DNA of 64,000 nt from the NCBI RefSeq assembly GCF_001457025.1, contig NZ_KQ758599.1:372001-436000 (forward strand), given 5' to 3'. The position numbers and the translations under genes are program-made. The notes beneath the pieces were generated by a model. It saw only the letters and a list, made by a program, of their open reading frames with translations. It did not search any database and was not told the DNA's origin. The DNA is from Pseudarthrobacter enclensis (GTDB taxonomy: Bacteria; Actinomycetota; Actinomycetes; Actinomycetales; Micrococcaceae). This document shows positions 35,056 through 43,642 of this stretch, one piece after another; position 1 is the first letter of the stretch, and every line of letters begins with the position of its first letter.

Positions 35056-35691
35056 TCAGGGGGCCGCGTACCGGCCCACCCATTCGACCAGGGGGCGCAG
35101 GGCCCGCCACCTGCCGGCGATTTCCTCCCCGGCGGCTGCAGTGGACACCCAGTCCGGGCGTCCCAGCTCGACGCCCGCTGACAGCGACTTGTGCTTGAGT
35201 AACTCTGCGCGCGGATGGGTGCGGTCGAACCCCCGCGGCACCGTCTTGAGCTTTTCTCCGCCGACATTGAAGCCTGCGGCCGCCAGTGCATCCACGATGT
35301 CCTGCAGGGCAGCTCCGCTGGCTGACGCGTCCGCCGCGGCACGGTAGCGCCCCAGCTGGGCAGGCGTGTGGGAATGGTAGCCGCCGCCCAGCAGGAGCCC
35401 GTCGGCACTGACCTGGAGGTAGAACCCCACGCCTTCCTGCCGTGTGGCGAACGCACCCTGGGCCGTCTTGTACGGGGATTTGTCTGGCGAGAACCGGACG
35501 TCCCGGTAGGGTCGGAACAGCTTGGCGGGCCCGAACTCCGGTTCCAGGCCGGCCAGGAGCGCCGCCAGTGGCTCCCGGACCGCGGACTCGTAGGTGCCTT
35601 TGTGCTCCAGCCACCACTCCCGGGTGTTGTTGTTTTCAAGCTCCCCGTAGAAGAGGAAGGCCTCCTGGGGAATGCCGGCAAAAGTGTTCAT
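35056..35691 (-). CDS. DUF2461 family protein
   Basis: 211 residues, full length for DUF2461, a widespread family of unknown function. Family blocks are visible: FLFYGELENNNTREWWLEHK near the N-terminus, FRPYRDVRFSPDKSPYKT in the middle and FDRTHPRAELLKHKSL. It is soluble with no signal peptide. It is convergent with the TetR gene and separated from it by 2 bases. The ATG lies 6 bases after a TAGGCT -10 box. Confidence 0.9.
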   Translation of the reverse strand: MNTFAGIPQEAFLFYGELENNNTREWWLEHKGTYESAVREPLAALLAGLEPEFGPAKLFRPYRDVRFSPDKSPYKTAQGAFATRQEGVGFYLQVSADGLLLGGGYHSHTPAQLGRYRAAADASASGAALQDIVDALAAAGFNVGGEKLKTVPRGFDRTHPRAELLKHKSLSAGVELGRPDWVSTAAAGEEIAGRWRALRPLVEWVGRYAAP

Positions 35692-35697
35692 GTACGG

Positions 35698-35703
35698 AGC
35701 CTA
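35698..35703 (-). promoter_or_regulatory. Leaderless -10 box TAGGCT
   Basis: TAGGCT on the minus strand, 6 bases before the DUF2461 ATG. Confidence 0.6.
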
Positions 35704-35797
35704 GGACCGCGCCGCCCGGGCGGACCAGGGCCGTGCCGGCTATGTGCAAAACCGCCGGCAGGGCCGCGGCGCAACGGACCCGTATGGCACAAAAGAC

Positions 35798-35832
35798 AGC
35801 ACCCCGCCGCGGCCAGGCCGCGACGGGGTGCT
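35798..35832. terminator. Terminator after katA
   Basis: 17-bp arms (AGCACCCCGCCGCGGCC and its complement, one mismatch) meeting at a single central base, 36 bases past the catalase stop. Confidence 0.85.
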
Positions 35833-35867
35833 TGCCTGCGGGAAGCCGGAGCTCCCCGAGGCGGGTC

Positions 35868-37349
35868 TTAGTACTTGGTGGCCGCTTCCGCGTCGGACTC
35901 CGGCTGGCCGGCGCCCAGGTTGGCGCGCAGCTTGGCGCCGAGCTCGGCGTCGACGTTGGTCCAGTACTGGATGGCCCGTTCTTTGATGTCCGAGCGCTTC
36001 ACGCCGCCCACTGCACCGGTGATGGTCTCGAGGAAGCGTGCCTTGGCGGCTTCGTCGTAGACCTCGCGGTACAGGGTGCCAGCCTGGACAAAGTCGCCGT
36101 CTTCAGCGTGGAGGGAGTGCGCGGCGAGGGTCAGCTCGCCGTCGTTCTCCCAACCGCCGGCCGGGTTCTGCGGCTCAACGGCAGCCGGGCCGCCGAAGGT
36201 GTTGGGTGCATACACCGGAACCGACGGGGCGTTGAACAGGTAACGTCCGGCGCCGTCCTGGCTGTAGTTGTTGACCTGGTTCTTGGGCTGGTTCACCGGG
36301 ATCTGGGCGTGGTTGGTACCCACGCGGTAGCGGTGCGCGTCCGCGTAGGAGAAAATGCGGGCCTGCAGCATCTTGTCCGGGGAAGCGGCGATGCCCGGAA
36401 CGAAGTTCGAGGGCGCGAAGGTGGCCTGCTCGATCTGCGCGAAGTAGTTCTCCGGGTTCCGGTTCAGCTCCATGGTGCCGACCTTGATCAGCGGGTAGTC
36501 CGCGTGCGGCCAGACCTTGGTCAGGTCGAACGGGTTGAAGCGGTAGGTCTTGGCATCCTCGTACGGCATGACCTGGACGTGCAGGTCCCAGGAGGGCAGG
36601 TTGCCGGCTTCGATGTTCTCGTGCAGGTCGCGAATGTAGAAGTCGGCGTCGGAGCCGGCCAGTGCTTCAGCCTGCTCGCCCGTCATGTTCTTCACGCCCT
36701 GGTTGGAGTGGAAGTGGTACTTGACCCAGAAGCGCTCGCCCTCGGCGTTGATCCACTGGTAGGTGTGCGAGCCGTAGCCCTGCATTTCACGCCAGGAGGC
36801 GGGCAGGCCGCGGTCACCCATCAGCCAGGTGACCTGGTGTGCGGACTCGGGGGACAGGGTCCAGAAGTCCCACTGCATGTCGGCGTCGCGCAGGTGCGTG
36901 CCGGGCAGGCGCTTCTGGGAGTGGATGAAGTCCGGGAACTTGATGCCGTCGCGGATGAAGAACACCGGGGTGTTGTTGCCCACGAGGTCGTAGTTGCCCT
37001 CGGAGGTGTAGAACTTGACCGCGAAACCGCGCGGGTCGCGCCAGGTGTCCGGGGAACCGTTCTCGCCGGCAACCGAGGAGAAGCGGATCAGCATCTCGGT
37101 TTCCGCGCCCGGCTGCAGGAACGCGGCCTTGGTGTACTTGGACACGTCCTCGGTGGCCTTGAAGGTGCCGAATGCGCCGCCGCCCTTGGCGTGCACTACG
37201 CGCTCCGGAACCCGCTCGCGGTTGAACTGGGCGAGCTTTTCGACCAGGTAGTGGTCGGTCAGGATGATGGCACCGTCGGCACCAACTGACTTCGAGTGGG
37301 CATCGGAAGTTACCGGCGCGCCAGACTGGGTCGTCGAAATGGCAGTCAT
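35868..37349 (-). CDS. katA: Monofunctional heme catalase
   Basis: Splits hydrogen peroxide in the cytosol. 493 residues, small-subunit clade. The distal His is in [13 protein letters not shown], the distal Asn in [12 protein letters not shown] and the proximal heme Tyr in [14 protein letters not shown]. It is 7 bases downstream of a Fur-family gene on the same strand, so both are cotranscribed from a promoter carrying a Fur/PerR-type box at 37859. This predicts peroxide- or iron-dependent control. Confidence 0.97.
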   Translation of the reverse strand: MTAISTTQSGAPVTSDAHSKSVGADGAIILTDHYLVEKLAQFNRERVPERVVHAKGGGAFGTFKATEDVSKYTKAAFLQPGAETEMLIRFSSVAGENGSPDTWRDPRGFAVKFYTSEGNYDLVGNNTPVFFIRDGIKFPDFIHSQKRLPGTHLRDADMQWDFWTLSPESAHQVTWLMGDRGLPASWREMQGYGSHTYQWINAEGERFWVKYHFHSNQGVKNMTGEQAEALAGSDADFYIRDLHENIEAGNLPSWDLHVQVMPYEDAKTYRFNPFDLTKVWPHADYPLIKVGTMELNRNPENYFAQIEQATFAPSNFVPGIAASPDKMLQARIFSYADAHRYRVGTNHAQIPVNQPKNQVNNYSQDGAGRYLFNAPSVPVYAPNTFGGPAAVEPQNPAGGWENDGELTLAAHSLHAEDGDFVQAGTLYREVYDEAAKARFLETITGAVGGVKRSDIKERAIQYWTNVDAELGAKLRANLGAGQPESDAEAATKY

Positions 37350-37356
37350 TGTTCTC

Positions 37357-37851
37357 CTATTTCTCTTTCATCTGTAGGGGAGGATTGGAAGTCTTTTGTT
37401 GGGACTGCTGGCAGTCCTGGCAGATGCCCTGGTACATGACATCGGCGATCTGGATGGTCATCGGCTTGGACTTTTCGTCCCAGTGCGGGGTCAGGCACGG
37501 GGCGTGGCCCACGGCGCAGTCCACATCCTCCACGCGCCCGCAGCTGATGCAGATGGCGTGGTGGTGGTTATCGTCCACCCGCGTTTCATACAGGGCGGGG
37601 GAGTGGGGAGGCTCGAACCGGCGGAGCATGTGCAGGTCCGTCAGGTCTCCGAGCACCACGTACACGGACTGGGCCGTCAGTTCCGGAAGCTCGGCGCGGG
37701 CTGCAGCCAGGATGCTTTCGGCGGGGGAATGGGGGTGGCGTTCGACGGCGGCGAGTACAGCGAGCCGCTGCTTGGTCACCCTGCGGCCGTGGGCGCGCAG
37801 GGCTGCAGCCCAAGCGTCCTGGCCGTCAAAGTGTTCCGTCATGGAACCCAT
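37357..37851 (-). CDS. Fur family regulator of catalase
   Basis: 164 residues. The N-terminal winged helix ([30 protein letters not shown]) is followed by a dimerisation domain with the metal-binding stretch [20 protein letters not shown] and a second CxxC near the end (ICQDCQ). It resembles the FurA/PerR peroxide sensors linked to catalases. Two starts three codons apart (37851 and 37842) are possible. An inverted repeat 8 bases upstream suggests autorepression. Confidence 0.92.
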   Translation of the reverse strand: MGSMTEHFDGQDAWAAALRAHGRRVTKQRLAVLAAVERHPHSPAESILAAARAELPELTAQSVYVVLGDLTDLHMLRRFEPPHSPALYETRVDDNHHHAICISCGRVEDVDCAVGHAPCLTPHWDEKSKPMTIQIADVMYQGICQDCQQSQQKTSNPPLQMKEK

Positions 37852-37858
37852 TAGACCA

Positions 37859-37883
37859 CTTATTTTGACTGTCTCACAATAAG
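37859..37883. promoter_or_regulatory. Fur/PerR-type box of the fur-katA operon
   Basis: CTTATTTTGA-N5-TCACAATAAG: 25 bases, with 9 of 10 pairs in the arms matching, AT-rich as Fur-family sites are. It is adjacent to the regulator's start. Confidence 0.75.
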
Positions 37884-37939
37884 GTCTGGCTTAGTTTCGT
37901 TCCGTGGCGCCAAAGCCAGGCGCGGAAGTGCCCGGCCAC

Positions 37940-37945
37940 TAGGGT
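37940..37945 (+). promoter_or_regulatory. Leaderless -10 box TAGGGT
   Basis: TAGGGT, 6 bases before the GTG of the MFS gene. Confidence 0.6.
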
Positions 37946-37951
37946 TGCAGG

Positions 37952-39454
37952 GTGGGGAAACTGCTGGCCGACATCACACCGCTGCGCGAAAGCCCGGCAT
38001 TCCGCCGGCTCTGGTTGGGCTCGGCGGTATCCGCCGTCGGCAGCCAGCTCACCCTGGTGGCGGTCAGCCTGGAGGTCTACCGGCTGACCCAGGACAGCTT
38101 CTACGTGGGGCTGCTGGGCATCTTCGCGCTGGTTCCCCTGGTGATCGGCGGCCTGCTGGGCGGTTCCATCGCCGACTCCCACGACCGCCGCAGGGTGGCC
38201 CTGCTGGCTACTTCGGTGCTGTGGCTGACCACGGGTTTCATCGCACTGCAGTCCTGGCTGAATGTGGGCAGCGTCTGGGTGCTCTACCTGCTGGTGGCCC
38301 TGCAGAGCGGCGCGCAGGCCATCAACCAGCCCGCGCGCAGCGCCATCATCCCCATGCTCATCCGCAAGGAACTGCTGCCCGCCGCGAACGCGCTCAGCAT
38401 GCTGGTGTTCGGCCTGGCCATGACCGCAGGCCCGCTGCTGGCCGGCGTCCTGGTGGCCTGGCTCGGCTTCGGCTGGACCTACACCATCGACTTCCTGAGC
38501 TTCGCCTTCGTCCTGTGGGCCGTGTACCGCCTGCCGCCGCTGGCCCCGACGGGTGCCCGCGGGAAAGCCGGCATCAGGTCCGTCACTGAGGGCTTCCGGT
38601 TCCTGGGAACCCGGCCGAACCTGCGGATGACCTTCGTCATCGACCTGGTGGCCATGGTGCTGGCCCAGCCCCGCGCGCTGCTTCCGGCCGTCGCCGCCCT
38701 CATGATCGGCGGCGGCGAAGCCACCGTCGGCGTGCTCCTCGCCTGCACCGCGGTCGGCGCGTTCCTCGCCGGGCTGTTCTCGGGTCCGCTGGGGTCGGTC
38801 CGCAGGCAAGGGGCCGCCGTCGTCGTGTCCGTCATGGGGTGGGGTGCGTCGATCGCTGCGTTCGGACTGGTGGTGGTGCTCGCCGGCGGGGACGGTGGCG
38901 GGACCGCCTTGCCCTGGCTGCTGCCCGCTGCCCTCTGCTGCGTCCTGGCCGGCGTTGCCGACTCGATCAGCAGCGTTTTCCGCAACACCATCCTGCAGGC
39001 CGCCACCCCGGACCATTTGCGCGGCAGGCTCCAGGGGGTGTTCATCGTGGTGGTGGCAGGCGGGCCGCGGGTGGGCGACCTGCTGGCCGGAGGCGCGACT
39101 AAGATCGTCAGTGAGGGCTGGGTCCTGTTGTTCGGCGGGCTGCTCTGCATCGCGGGAGCCTGGATTGCCGCCGCCCTGCAGCCGGGTTTCCGCAGGTACG
39201 ACGCCCGGAACCCCACGCCCCAGCGGGGCGTTCCTTGGACAGGGAGGAAAAGTGCACAACCATCACAACGGACTGAAGACGGCAGCCCTGTTCGGTGTCC
39301 TGTGGGCGGTCCTGCTGGCCCTCGGCGCCCTGATCGGGGCCGGGACGCGCAGTTCCGCGCCCATCTGGATCATGGCGCTGATCGGCGTGGGAACCACGTT
39401 CTACGGCTACTGGAACAGCGACAAGATCGCCATCCGCTCCATGCAGGCTTTTGA
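37952..39454 (+). CDS. MFS exporter (EntS-like) with a C-terminal frame overlapping htpX
   Basis: A 500-residue frame. Residues 1 to about 430 form a 12-helix major facilitator of the EntS/DHA3 type: PLRESPAFRRLWLGSAVSAVG at the start, GSIADSHDRRRVAL in the helix 2-3 loop and AINQPARSAIIP in the centre. This group exports siderophores, macrolides and other drugs. The last roughly 67 codons overlap the htpX frame by 203 bases, read as Arg/Pro/Gly-rich out-of-frame sequence, and are probably not an evolved domain. An ancestral stop near 39240 may have been lost. Confidence 0.8.
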   Translation: MGKLLADITPLRESPAFRRLWLGSAVSAVGSQLTLVAVSLEVYRLTQDSFYVGLLGIFALVPLVIGGLLGGSIADSHDRRRVALLATSVLWLTTGFIALQSWLNVGSVWVLYLLVALQSGAQAINQPARSAIIPMLIRKELLPAANALSMLVFGLAMTAGPLLAGVLVAWLGFGWTYTIDFLSFAFVLWAVYRLPPLAPTGARGKAGIRSVTEGFRFLGTRPNLRMTFVIDLVAMVLAQPRALLPAVAALMIGGGEATVGVLLACTAVGAFLAGLFSGPLGSVRRQGAAVVVSVMGWGASIAAFGLVVVLAGGDGGGTALPWLLPAALCCVLAGVADSISSVFRNTILQAATPDHLRGRLQGVFIVVVAGGPRVGDLLAGGATKIVSEGWVLLFGGLLCIAGAWIAAALQPGFRRYDARNPTPQRGVPWTGRKSAQPSQRTEDGSPVRCPVGGPAGPRRPDRGRDAQFRAHLDHGADRRGNHVLRLLEQRQDRHPLHAGF

Positions 39455-40121
39455 GGTCTCCGAAGCTCAGGCGCCACAGCTGTACCAGATCGTCCGCGAG
39501 CTCTCGGCCCGGGCCAACCAGCCGATGCCGCGGATCTATGTCTCGCCCACCATGAACCCCAACGCATTCGCCACCGGCCGGAACCCGCAAAATGCGGCGG
39601 TCTGCTGCACCGAGGGCATTCTGCAGCTGCTGGACGCCCGCGAACTCCGGGGAGTCCTGGGCCACGAACTCATGCACGTCTATAACCGTGACATCCTCAC
39701 CTCGTCCGTGGCTGCCGCCGTCGCGGGTGTGATCACCTCGGTGGGGCAGATGCTGCTGATCTTTGGCGGCGGGGACCGGCGGAACACGAACCCGCTGGCC
39801 ATGATCGCCATGGCGCTGCTGGCGCCGTTCGCGGCGTCCCTGATCCAGATGGCCATCTCGCGGACCAGGGAGTACGACGCCGACGAGGACGGTTCGCAGC
39901 TCACGGGAGACCCGCTGGCGCTCGCCTCGGCCCTGGCCAAGATTGAGCGCGGCGTCTCCATCGCCCCGTTGCCGCAGGACCAGCGGCTGGTCAACGCCTC
40001 GCACCTGATGATCGCCAACCCGTTCCGCGGCGGAGCGATGAACAAACTCTTTGCCACCCATCCGCCCATGCGGGACCGCATCGCCCGGCTGGAACGGATG
40101 GCCGGCCGGCCCCTGCAATAG
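39252..40121 (+). CDS. htpX: HtpX family M48 membrane metalloprotease
   Basis: A quality-control protease for membrane proteins. 289 residues. Two N-terminal helices (about 10-50) precede the zinc motif LGHELMHVYNRD (HExxH); a second helical pair at about 155-200 and the third zinc ligand Glu in TREYDADEDG follow. GTG 39252 is preceded by GGGAGGAAA, a strong ribosome site. The start lies inside the 3' end of the MFS frame, so translation may be coupled. Confidence 0.94.
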   Translation: MHNHHNGLKTAALFGVLWAVLLALGALIGAGTRSSAPIWIMALIGVGTTFYGYWNSDKIAIRSMQAFEVSEAQAPQLYQIVRELSARANQPMPRIYVSPTMNPNAFATGRNPQNAAVCCTEGILQLLDARELRGVLGHELMHVYNRDILTSSVAAAVAGVITSVGQMLLIFGGGDRRNTNPLAMIAMALLAPFAASLIQMAISRTREYDADEDGSQLTGDPLALASALAKIERGVSIAPLPQDQRLVNASHLMIANPFRGGAMNKLFATHPPMRDRIARLERMAGRPLQ

Positions 40122-40196
40122 CCAGGGACCGCCGTCGGACGCCCGTCCGGGACGCGCAACTGCTCAGACGCGCAAATTCGCCCATGACCCGCAAAA

Positions 40197-40232
40197 AGGC
40201 TGGCGCACCGTGGATTTGAGGTGCGCCAGCCT
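40197..40232. terminator. Bidirectional terminator between htpX and yajQ
   Basis: Perfect 13-bp arms AGGCTGGCGCACC / GGTGCGCCAGCCT with a 10-base loop, between convergent genes. Confidence 0.87.
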
Positions 40233-40283
40233 CTGTGCGTGTCATCCAATTTTTCGCGCGCCGAGAACGACGGCGGCGGAGAA

Positions 40284-40775
40284 CTAACTGCGGAAGTTGA
40301 CGAACTGCAGGTCGGCTTCCTCGAAGTCCTTGAGCAGGGCCATGGTGGCCTGCAGGTCGTCACGGGACTTGGAGGTGACGCGCAGTTCGTCGCCCTGGAT
40401 CTGGGACTTGACGGACTTGGGAGCCTCGTCACGGATGATCTTGTTGATCTTCTTGGCCAGGTCCTGCGCGATGCCTTCCTTGATGGAGGCTTCCAGCCGG
40501 TATTCCTTGCCGGAGGCGTACGGCTCGCCTTCGTCCAGGGACTTCAGCGAGATGCCGCGCTTGATCAGCTTGGACTGGAAGACGTCCAGGACGGCCTTGA
40601 CGCGTTCCTCGGAGTTGGCCTTCATAAGGATCTTCTCGCCGCTGAAGTCGATCTCGGCGCCGACGCCCTTGAAGTCGTAGCGCTGGGCGATTTCCTTCTG
40701 GGCCTGGTTCAGCGCGTTGGCCACTTCCTGCTTGTCCACTTTGCTTACGACGTCGAACGTTGACTCGCCTGCCAT
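40284..40775 (-). CDS. yajQ: YajQ family nucleotide-binding protein
   Basis: 163 residues, full length for the family. The start [21 protein letters not shown], the middle [19 protein letters not shown] and the end [21 protein letters not shown] are characteristic. The fold is two ferredoxin-like domains. YajQ proteins bind nucleotides, and some bind cyclic di-GMP or cyclic di-GMP-type signals. The role in actinobacteria is not established. Divergent from the small secreted protein gene. Confidence 0.95.
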   Translation of the reverse strand: MAGESTFDVVSKVDKQEVANALNQAQKEIAQRYDFKGVGAEIDFSGEKILMKANSEERVKAVLDVFQSKLIKRGISLKSLDEGEPYASGKEYRLEASIKEGIAQDLAKKINKIIRDEAPKSVKSQIQGDELRVTSKSRDDLQATMALLKDFEEADLQFVNFRS

Positions 40776-40960
40776 GACTCTCCTTGTTCCGGTGGTGCCC
40801 TGCGCGTGGGCGGGGCGTTGATCGCTGCATTCCAGACTAGTACGGATGCCCCGGCTGGTGGAGGTGGAGGATTCACAGTTCCCTCTCAGCGGACACCCCG
40901 GGGGAACGAAGGATGGCTGGGGAGAGTTGTACCAGCCGTACAGCAGTTGGAAGGAACACC

Positions 40961-41215
40961 ATGCACCGTCAGGCCGCCCGCTACGTCGCCAAAACCACCT
41001 CGGCAGCAGCAGGGGCTGTGGCCACGGCGGCCAGTTCCGTAGCGGCGGCGGCCGTGGCGGCCTCCATCATCTTCACGCCGGTGGCCGACGCTTCCTCCCG
41101 TATGGAAGGGATCAGCGAGGACCTGTTGCGGGCCGTCCAGCTCAACCAGATCACCGAGGAGCAGGCCATCAAATTCGAGGCGCGGCTGGCCGGCAGGATC
41201 CTCGGCCAGGGCTGA
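40961..41215 (+). CDS. Small hypothetical protein with an Ala-rich hydrophobic segment
   Basis: 84 residues that I do not recognise. Residues about 10-45 are alanine-rich and hydrophobic ([20 protein letters not shown]) and could be a signal peptide or membrane anchor. The C-terminal 40 are a charged helix ([24 protein letters not shown]). GGAAGGAACACC gives a strong ribosome site for ATG 40961. Confidence 0.65.
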   Translation: MHRQAARYVAKTTSAAAGAVATAASSVAAAAVAASIIFTPVADASSRMEGISEDLLRAVQLNQITEEQAIKFEARLAGRILGQG

Positions 41216-41396
41216 GCCGCCACGGATTTTCCCCGCCGTTCCGGGGTTTTCGGCGCCCCCGGAGGCCCGATTCGATTCTTAGGCGGAAGTTCTGTAAAGT
41301 TGTCTTGCCCGCGGTTACTGGAAGCGGAACGGAACGGACTGGAAACAGAACGGAACGTCCTGCAGACTGCATCGGCGGGTACTTCTTTTGAAGTTC

Positions 41397-41478
41397 GGCA
41401 GATTACCCGAGCGGCCAAAGGGGGCTGACTGTAAATCAGCTGGCAACGCCTACGGGGGTTCGAATCCCTCATCTGCCA
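41397..41478 (+). tRNA. tRNA-Tyr (GTA)
   Basis: The 7-bp acceptor arms GGCAGAT/ATCTGCC pair fully. The anticodon stem GCTGA/TCAGC encloses loop CTGTAAA with anticodon GTA at 41431-41433. The T arm GGGGGTTCGAATCCCTC is typical, and the variable arm is long, as expected for class II tRNA-Tyr of bacteria. CCA is not encoded. A TAAAGT box at 41295-41300 may be its promoter. Confidence 0.96.
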
Positions 41479-41486
41479 CCCAAGGA

Positions 41487-41522
41487 AAAGCCTCCGGAAC
41501 CACCAGGTTCCGGAGGCTTTTT
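41487..41522 (+). terminator. Intrinsic terminator after tRNA-Tyr
   Basis: 15-bp arms AAAGCCTCCGGAACC / GGTTCCGGAGGCTTT with a 4-base loop followed by T residues. Confidence 0.93.
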
Positions 41523-41573
41523 CGTGCCCGGACAGCATCTGCGGGCCCCTTCCGGACAGGCTGCTGCGCGCCG

Positions 41574-41602
41574 TCGACACGGCAAGGGGCCGGGCGTAAT
41601 GT
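41574..41602 (+). promoter_or_regulatory. Promoter of the CBS-domain gene
   Basis: TCGACA (41574-41579), a 17-base spacer and TAATGT (41597-41602). This is close to consensus and about 60 bases before the start codon. Confidence 0.6.
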
Positions 41603-41664
41603 GGCAGCATCGGCGCACGTGCCCCGATGCCCTGCGTCGATATTCATCGATGAAGGAGGATTCA

Positions 41665-42090
41665 ATGAGTGCTGTACGCGAATTCATGACCACTGATGCG
41701 CGGTGCATCAGGGAAAACGAGTCCCTCGTGGAAGCGGCCCGGCTGATGCGGGACCTGGACTGCGGCGCACTCCCCATCTGTGGAGACGACGGCAGGCTCA
41801 AAGGCATGATTACGGACCGTGACATTGTGCTCAAGTGCGTTGCCGCCGGACGGAATCCCGGCGACATGATGGCGCGCGACCTGGCATCCGGCACGCCGCA
41901 CTGGATCGACGCCGACGCCAACGTTGACGCTGCCATCGACATGATGGAGCAGCACCAGGTGCGCAGGCTGCCCGTGATCGCCGACCACAAACTGGTGGGC
42001 ATCATCAGCCAGGGCGACATTGCCAGGAACTACTCCGAGCAGCGCGTGGGCGAGATGGTGGAACACATCTCCGAACGCCACGGCGTGTAG
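41665..42090 (+). CDS. CBS-domain pair protein
   Basis: 141 residues made only of two CBS domains (about 7-60 and 75-130), e.g. LDCGALPICGDDGRLKGMITDRDIV and VRRLPVIADHKLVGIISQGDIA (partial blocks of each repeat). It resembles the Hrp1 type of stand-alone CBS proteins linked to stress and hypoxia in mycobacteria. Such pairs bind adenine nucleotides. AAGGAGG precedes the ATG. The preceding tRNA terminator makes it a separate transcript. Confidence 0.9.
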   Translation: MSAVREFMTTDARCIRENESLVEAARLMRDLDCGALPICGDDGRLKGMITDRDIVLKCVAAGRNPGDMMARDLASGTPHWIDADANVDAAIDMMEQHQVRRLPVIADHKLVGIISQGDIARNYSEQRVGEMVEHISERHGV

Positions 42091-42109
42091 CACGCCGCCG
42101 CATCATGGC

Positions 42110-42154
42110 CTTGTCCGCGGATCCCCGCCGTGAGGGTGCGGATCCGCGGACAAG
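42110..42154. terminator. Hairpin between the CBS-domain and LysM genes
   Basis: Perfect 15-bp arms CTTGTCCGCGGATCC / GGATCCGCGGACAAG with a 15-base loop, between convergent genes. Confidence 0.85.
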
Positions 42155-42171
42155 CTTCTGACGCACGCGTC

Positions 42172-43230
42172 CTAGTTCAGGGCAATCAAGAGCATCTGGC
42201 TGGTGCCCGGGATGCAGGTCTGCAGGATGGCCCGCGGGAAGCCGCCAAAGACGGCAATGACATCGTTGGTGGTTCCCGGGTTGGGCACCTGCCCACGGGC
42301 GGTGACCTTGTACGTTCCGTAGCCGGGGATGCTCACCGTTTCCCCCACGCCGATCCCCGAGAACCGGGCCCAGCCGCCGCAGAAGTCGTGTTCGGTGATG
42401 AACAGCGAGTATCCGTCGTTGGGCGTGTAGTGGATGGGGCCGATGCAGGCGTCCACCATGGACTGGCCTCCTGCGCCCGCCACGTAGATCGTCCGGACCG
42501 CCGGGGCGGCAGGGGCGGCGGGGGCCGGCGCCGCCACAGGTGCCGGGGCGGGGGCCGGGGCCGGGGCCGCGGGCACCTGGTTGGCGGCCGGCGCGGCAGG
42601 AGCCGGTGCCGCAACTGCCACCGGGGGGCCGGTAAGGACCAGCGTCTGGCCGGGATGGATGATGCTGTAGGCACCCAGGCCGTTGGCCGCCAGCATGGCA
42701 TTCATGTCCACGCCGAACCGGGCCGCGATGGCCCCCACCGTATCGCCGGCGGCCACGGTATACAGGTTGGAGTCAGGCGCGGGTGCAGGCGCGGGCGCCG
42801 GTTCCGGGGCGGGAACGGCGGGAGCTGGTTCCGCGGGTGCCGGTTCCGCGGGGGCGGGCTCATTGCCGGCGGGCTCGGCCGCGTCGGCTGCCGCGCTGGC
42901 CGGGCCTGCGTCGGCTGGGCCTGCGTCGGCCGGGGCCTGAGGGGCCTCGGGGGCCGGAGCCGGCCGGGCGGCAGCTGCCGCGACCTGCCCGGCGGAGCTT
43001 TGGTCCGGGATGCTGCCCTGGCCGACCGGCGAGGACGGCCCGGCCAGGGCGCCCACGCCGACGGCGGCAACGACGGCGGCGGTGGCCATGCCGGCCCACA
43101 GCCTGTTGCTGATGGCGGGGCGGCCGGGCGTGATGCCGGCCCGGGGTTCGTCGGTGGCGAAGCTCCTGCTGGCAGGGTCTGTGGTGAGATCTGCGCCGTC
43201 GGTTTCGGCGCTGGCGTAAGGCTGGTTCAT
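42172..43230 (-). CDS. LysM surface protein with a sortase-like C-terminal domain
   Basis: 352 residues. A short cytoplasmic N-terminus and one membrane/signal segment (about 43-65) come first. A long Pro/Ala repeat region spans the wall, a LysM module (about 155-200; YTVAAGDTVGAIAARFGV) binds peptidoglycan, and a second Pro/Ala linker follows. The last roughly 105 residues include ITEHDFCGGW and AILQTCIPGTSQMLLIAL, reminiscent of the His and TxxC strands of a sortase beta-barrel. The usual Arg is not evident. ATG 43230 is chosen because sequence upstream is low-complexity. Confidence 0.75.
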   Translation of the reverse strand: MNQPYASAETDGADLTTDPASRSFATDEPRAGITPGRPAISNRLWAGMATAAVVAAVGVGALAGPSSPVGQGSIPDQSSAGQVAAAAARPAPAPEAPQAPADAGPADAGPASAAADAAEPAGNEPAPAEPAPAEPAPAVPAPEPAPAPAPAPDSNLYTVAAGDTVGAIAARFGVDMNAMLAANGLGAYSIIHPGQTLVLTGPPVAVAAPAPAAPAANQVPAAPAPAPAPAPVAAPAPAAPAAPAVRTIYVAGAGGQSMVDACIGPIHYTPNDGYSLFITEHDFCGGWARFSGIGVGETVSIPGYGTYKVTARGQVPNPGTTNDVIAVFGGFPRAILQTCIPGTSQMLLIALN

Positions 43231-43642
43231 GGTGGACCGTCCGGGTAGGCTCCCGCCGCCTGGAGCCGCCGGGCCGCGGGTGCCGGCAGTCCAGCTGCGG
43301 CAGGCGGCGCCGGCTGCATTAACCCTGTTGTTGGTGCGCCCGCGGCGGGAAGAATCAGGATGTGGCGCACTGCCGCTCCCGTCAGCCGGGAACCGCGAGG
43401 GGCGCGCGGATGAAGCCGGCCGCATACCCAGAAAATACGGAGGCTTCGCGTGGAGGCGGAATGCCCGGGGAGCCGGCCCGGGAACCCGCCGGTGCGTGGT
43501 TCTGTCCTAGGAATCCCGAGTCTAGGAAGAGCCTGAACAGCCCGGCATCAGTAGCAATTACCCGAATTTCCAGGCCCGGTACTTGGCCGCCGCCGGGTGG
43601 CCTACTCAGTCGGCGGGGCGCCCATACTTGGCCCCCACAGGC
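43231..43642. other. 412-base intergenic region upstream of the LysM gene
   Basis: No credible gene. The LysM promoter must lie here on the minus strand. The motif CTAGGAA is repeated (43507-43513 and 43522-43528), and TCCTAG...CTAGGA forms an inverted pair. I looked for the c-di-AMP riboswitch often found before such genes and saw no convincing match. Confidence 0.5.

Noticed and set aside
43229..43510. 93-codon ORF in the LysM upstream region
   Set aside because: Arg/Pro/Gly-rich with no ribosome site. Best explained as non-coding high-GC sequence.
43231..43642. c-di-AMP (ydaO) riboswitch before the LysM gene
   Set aside because: Such genes often carry one in actinobacteria, but I could not find the conserved blocks in this region. 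A covariance-model search would settle it.
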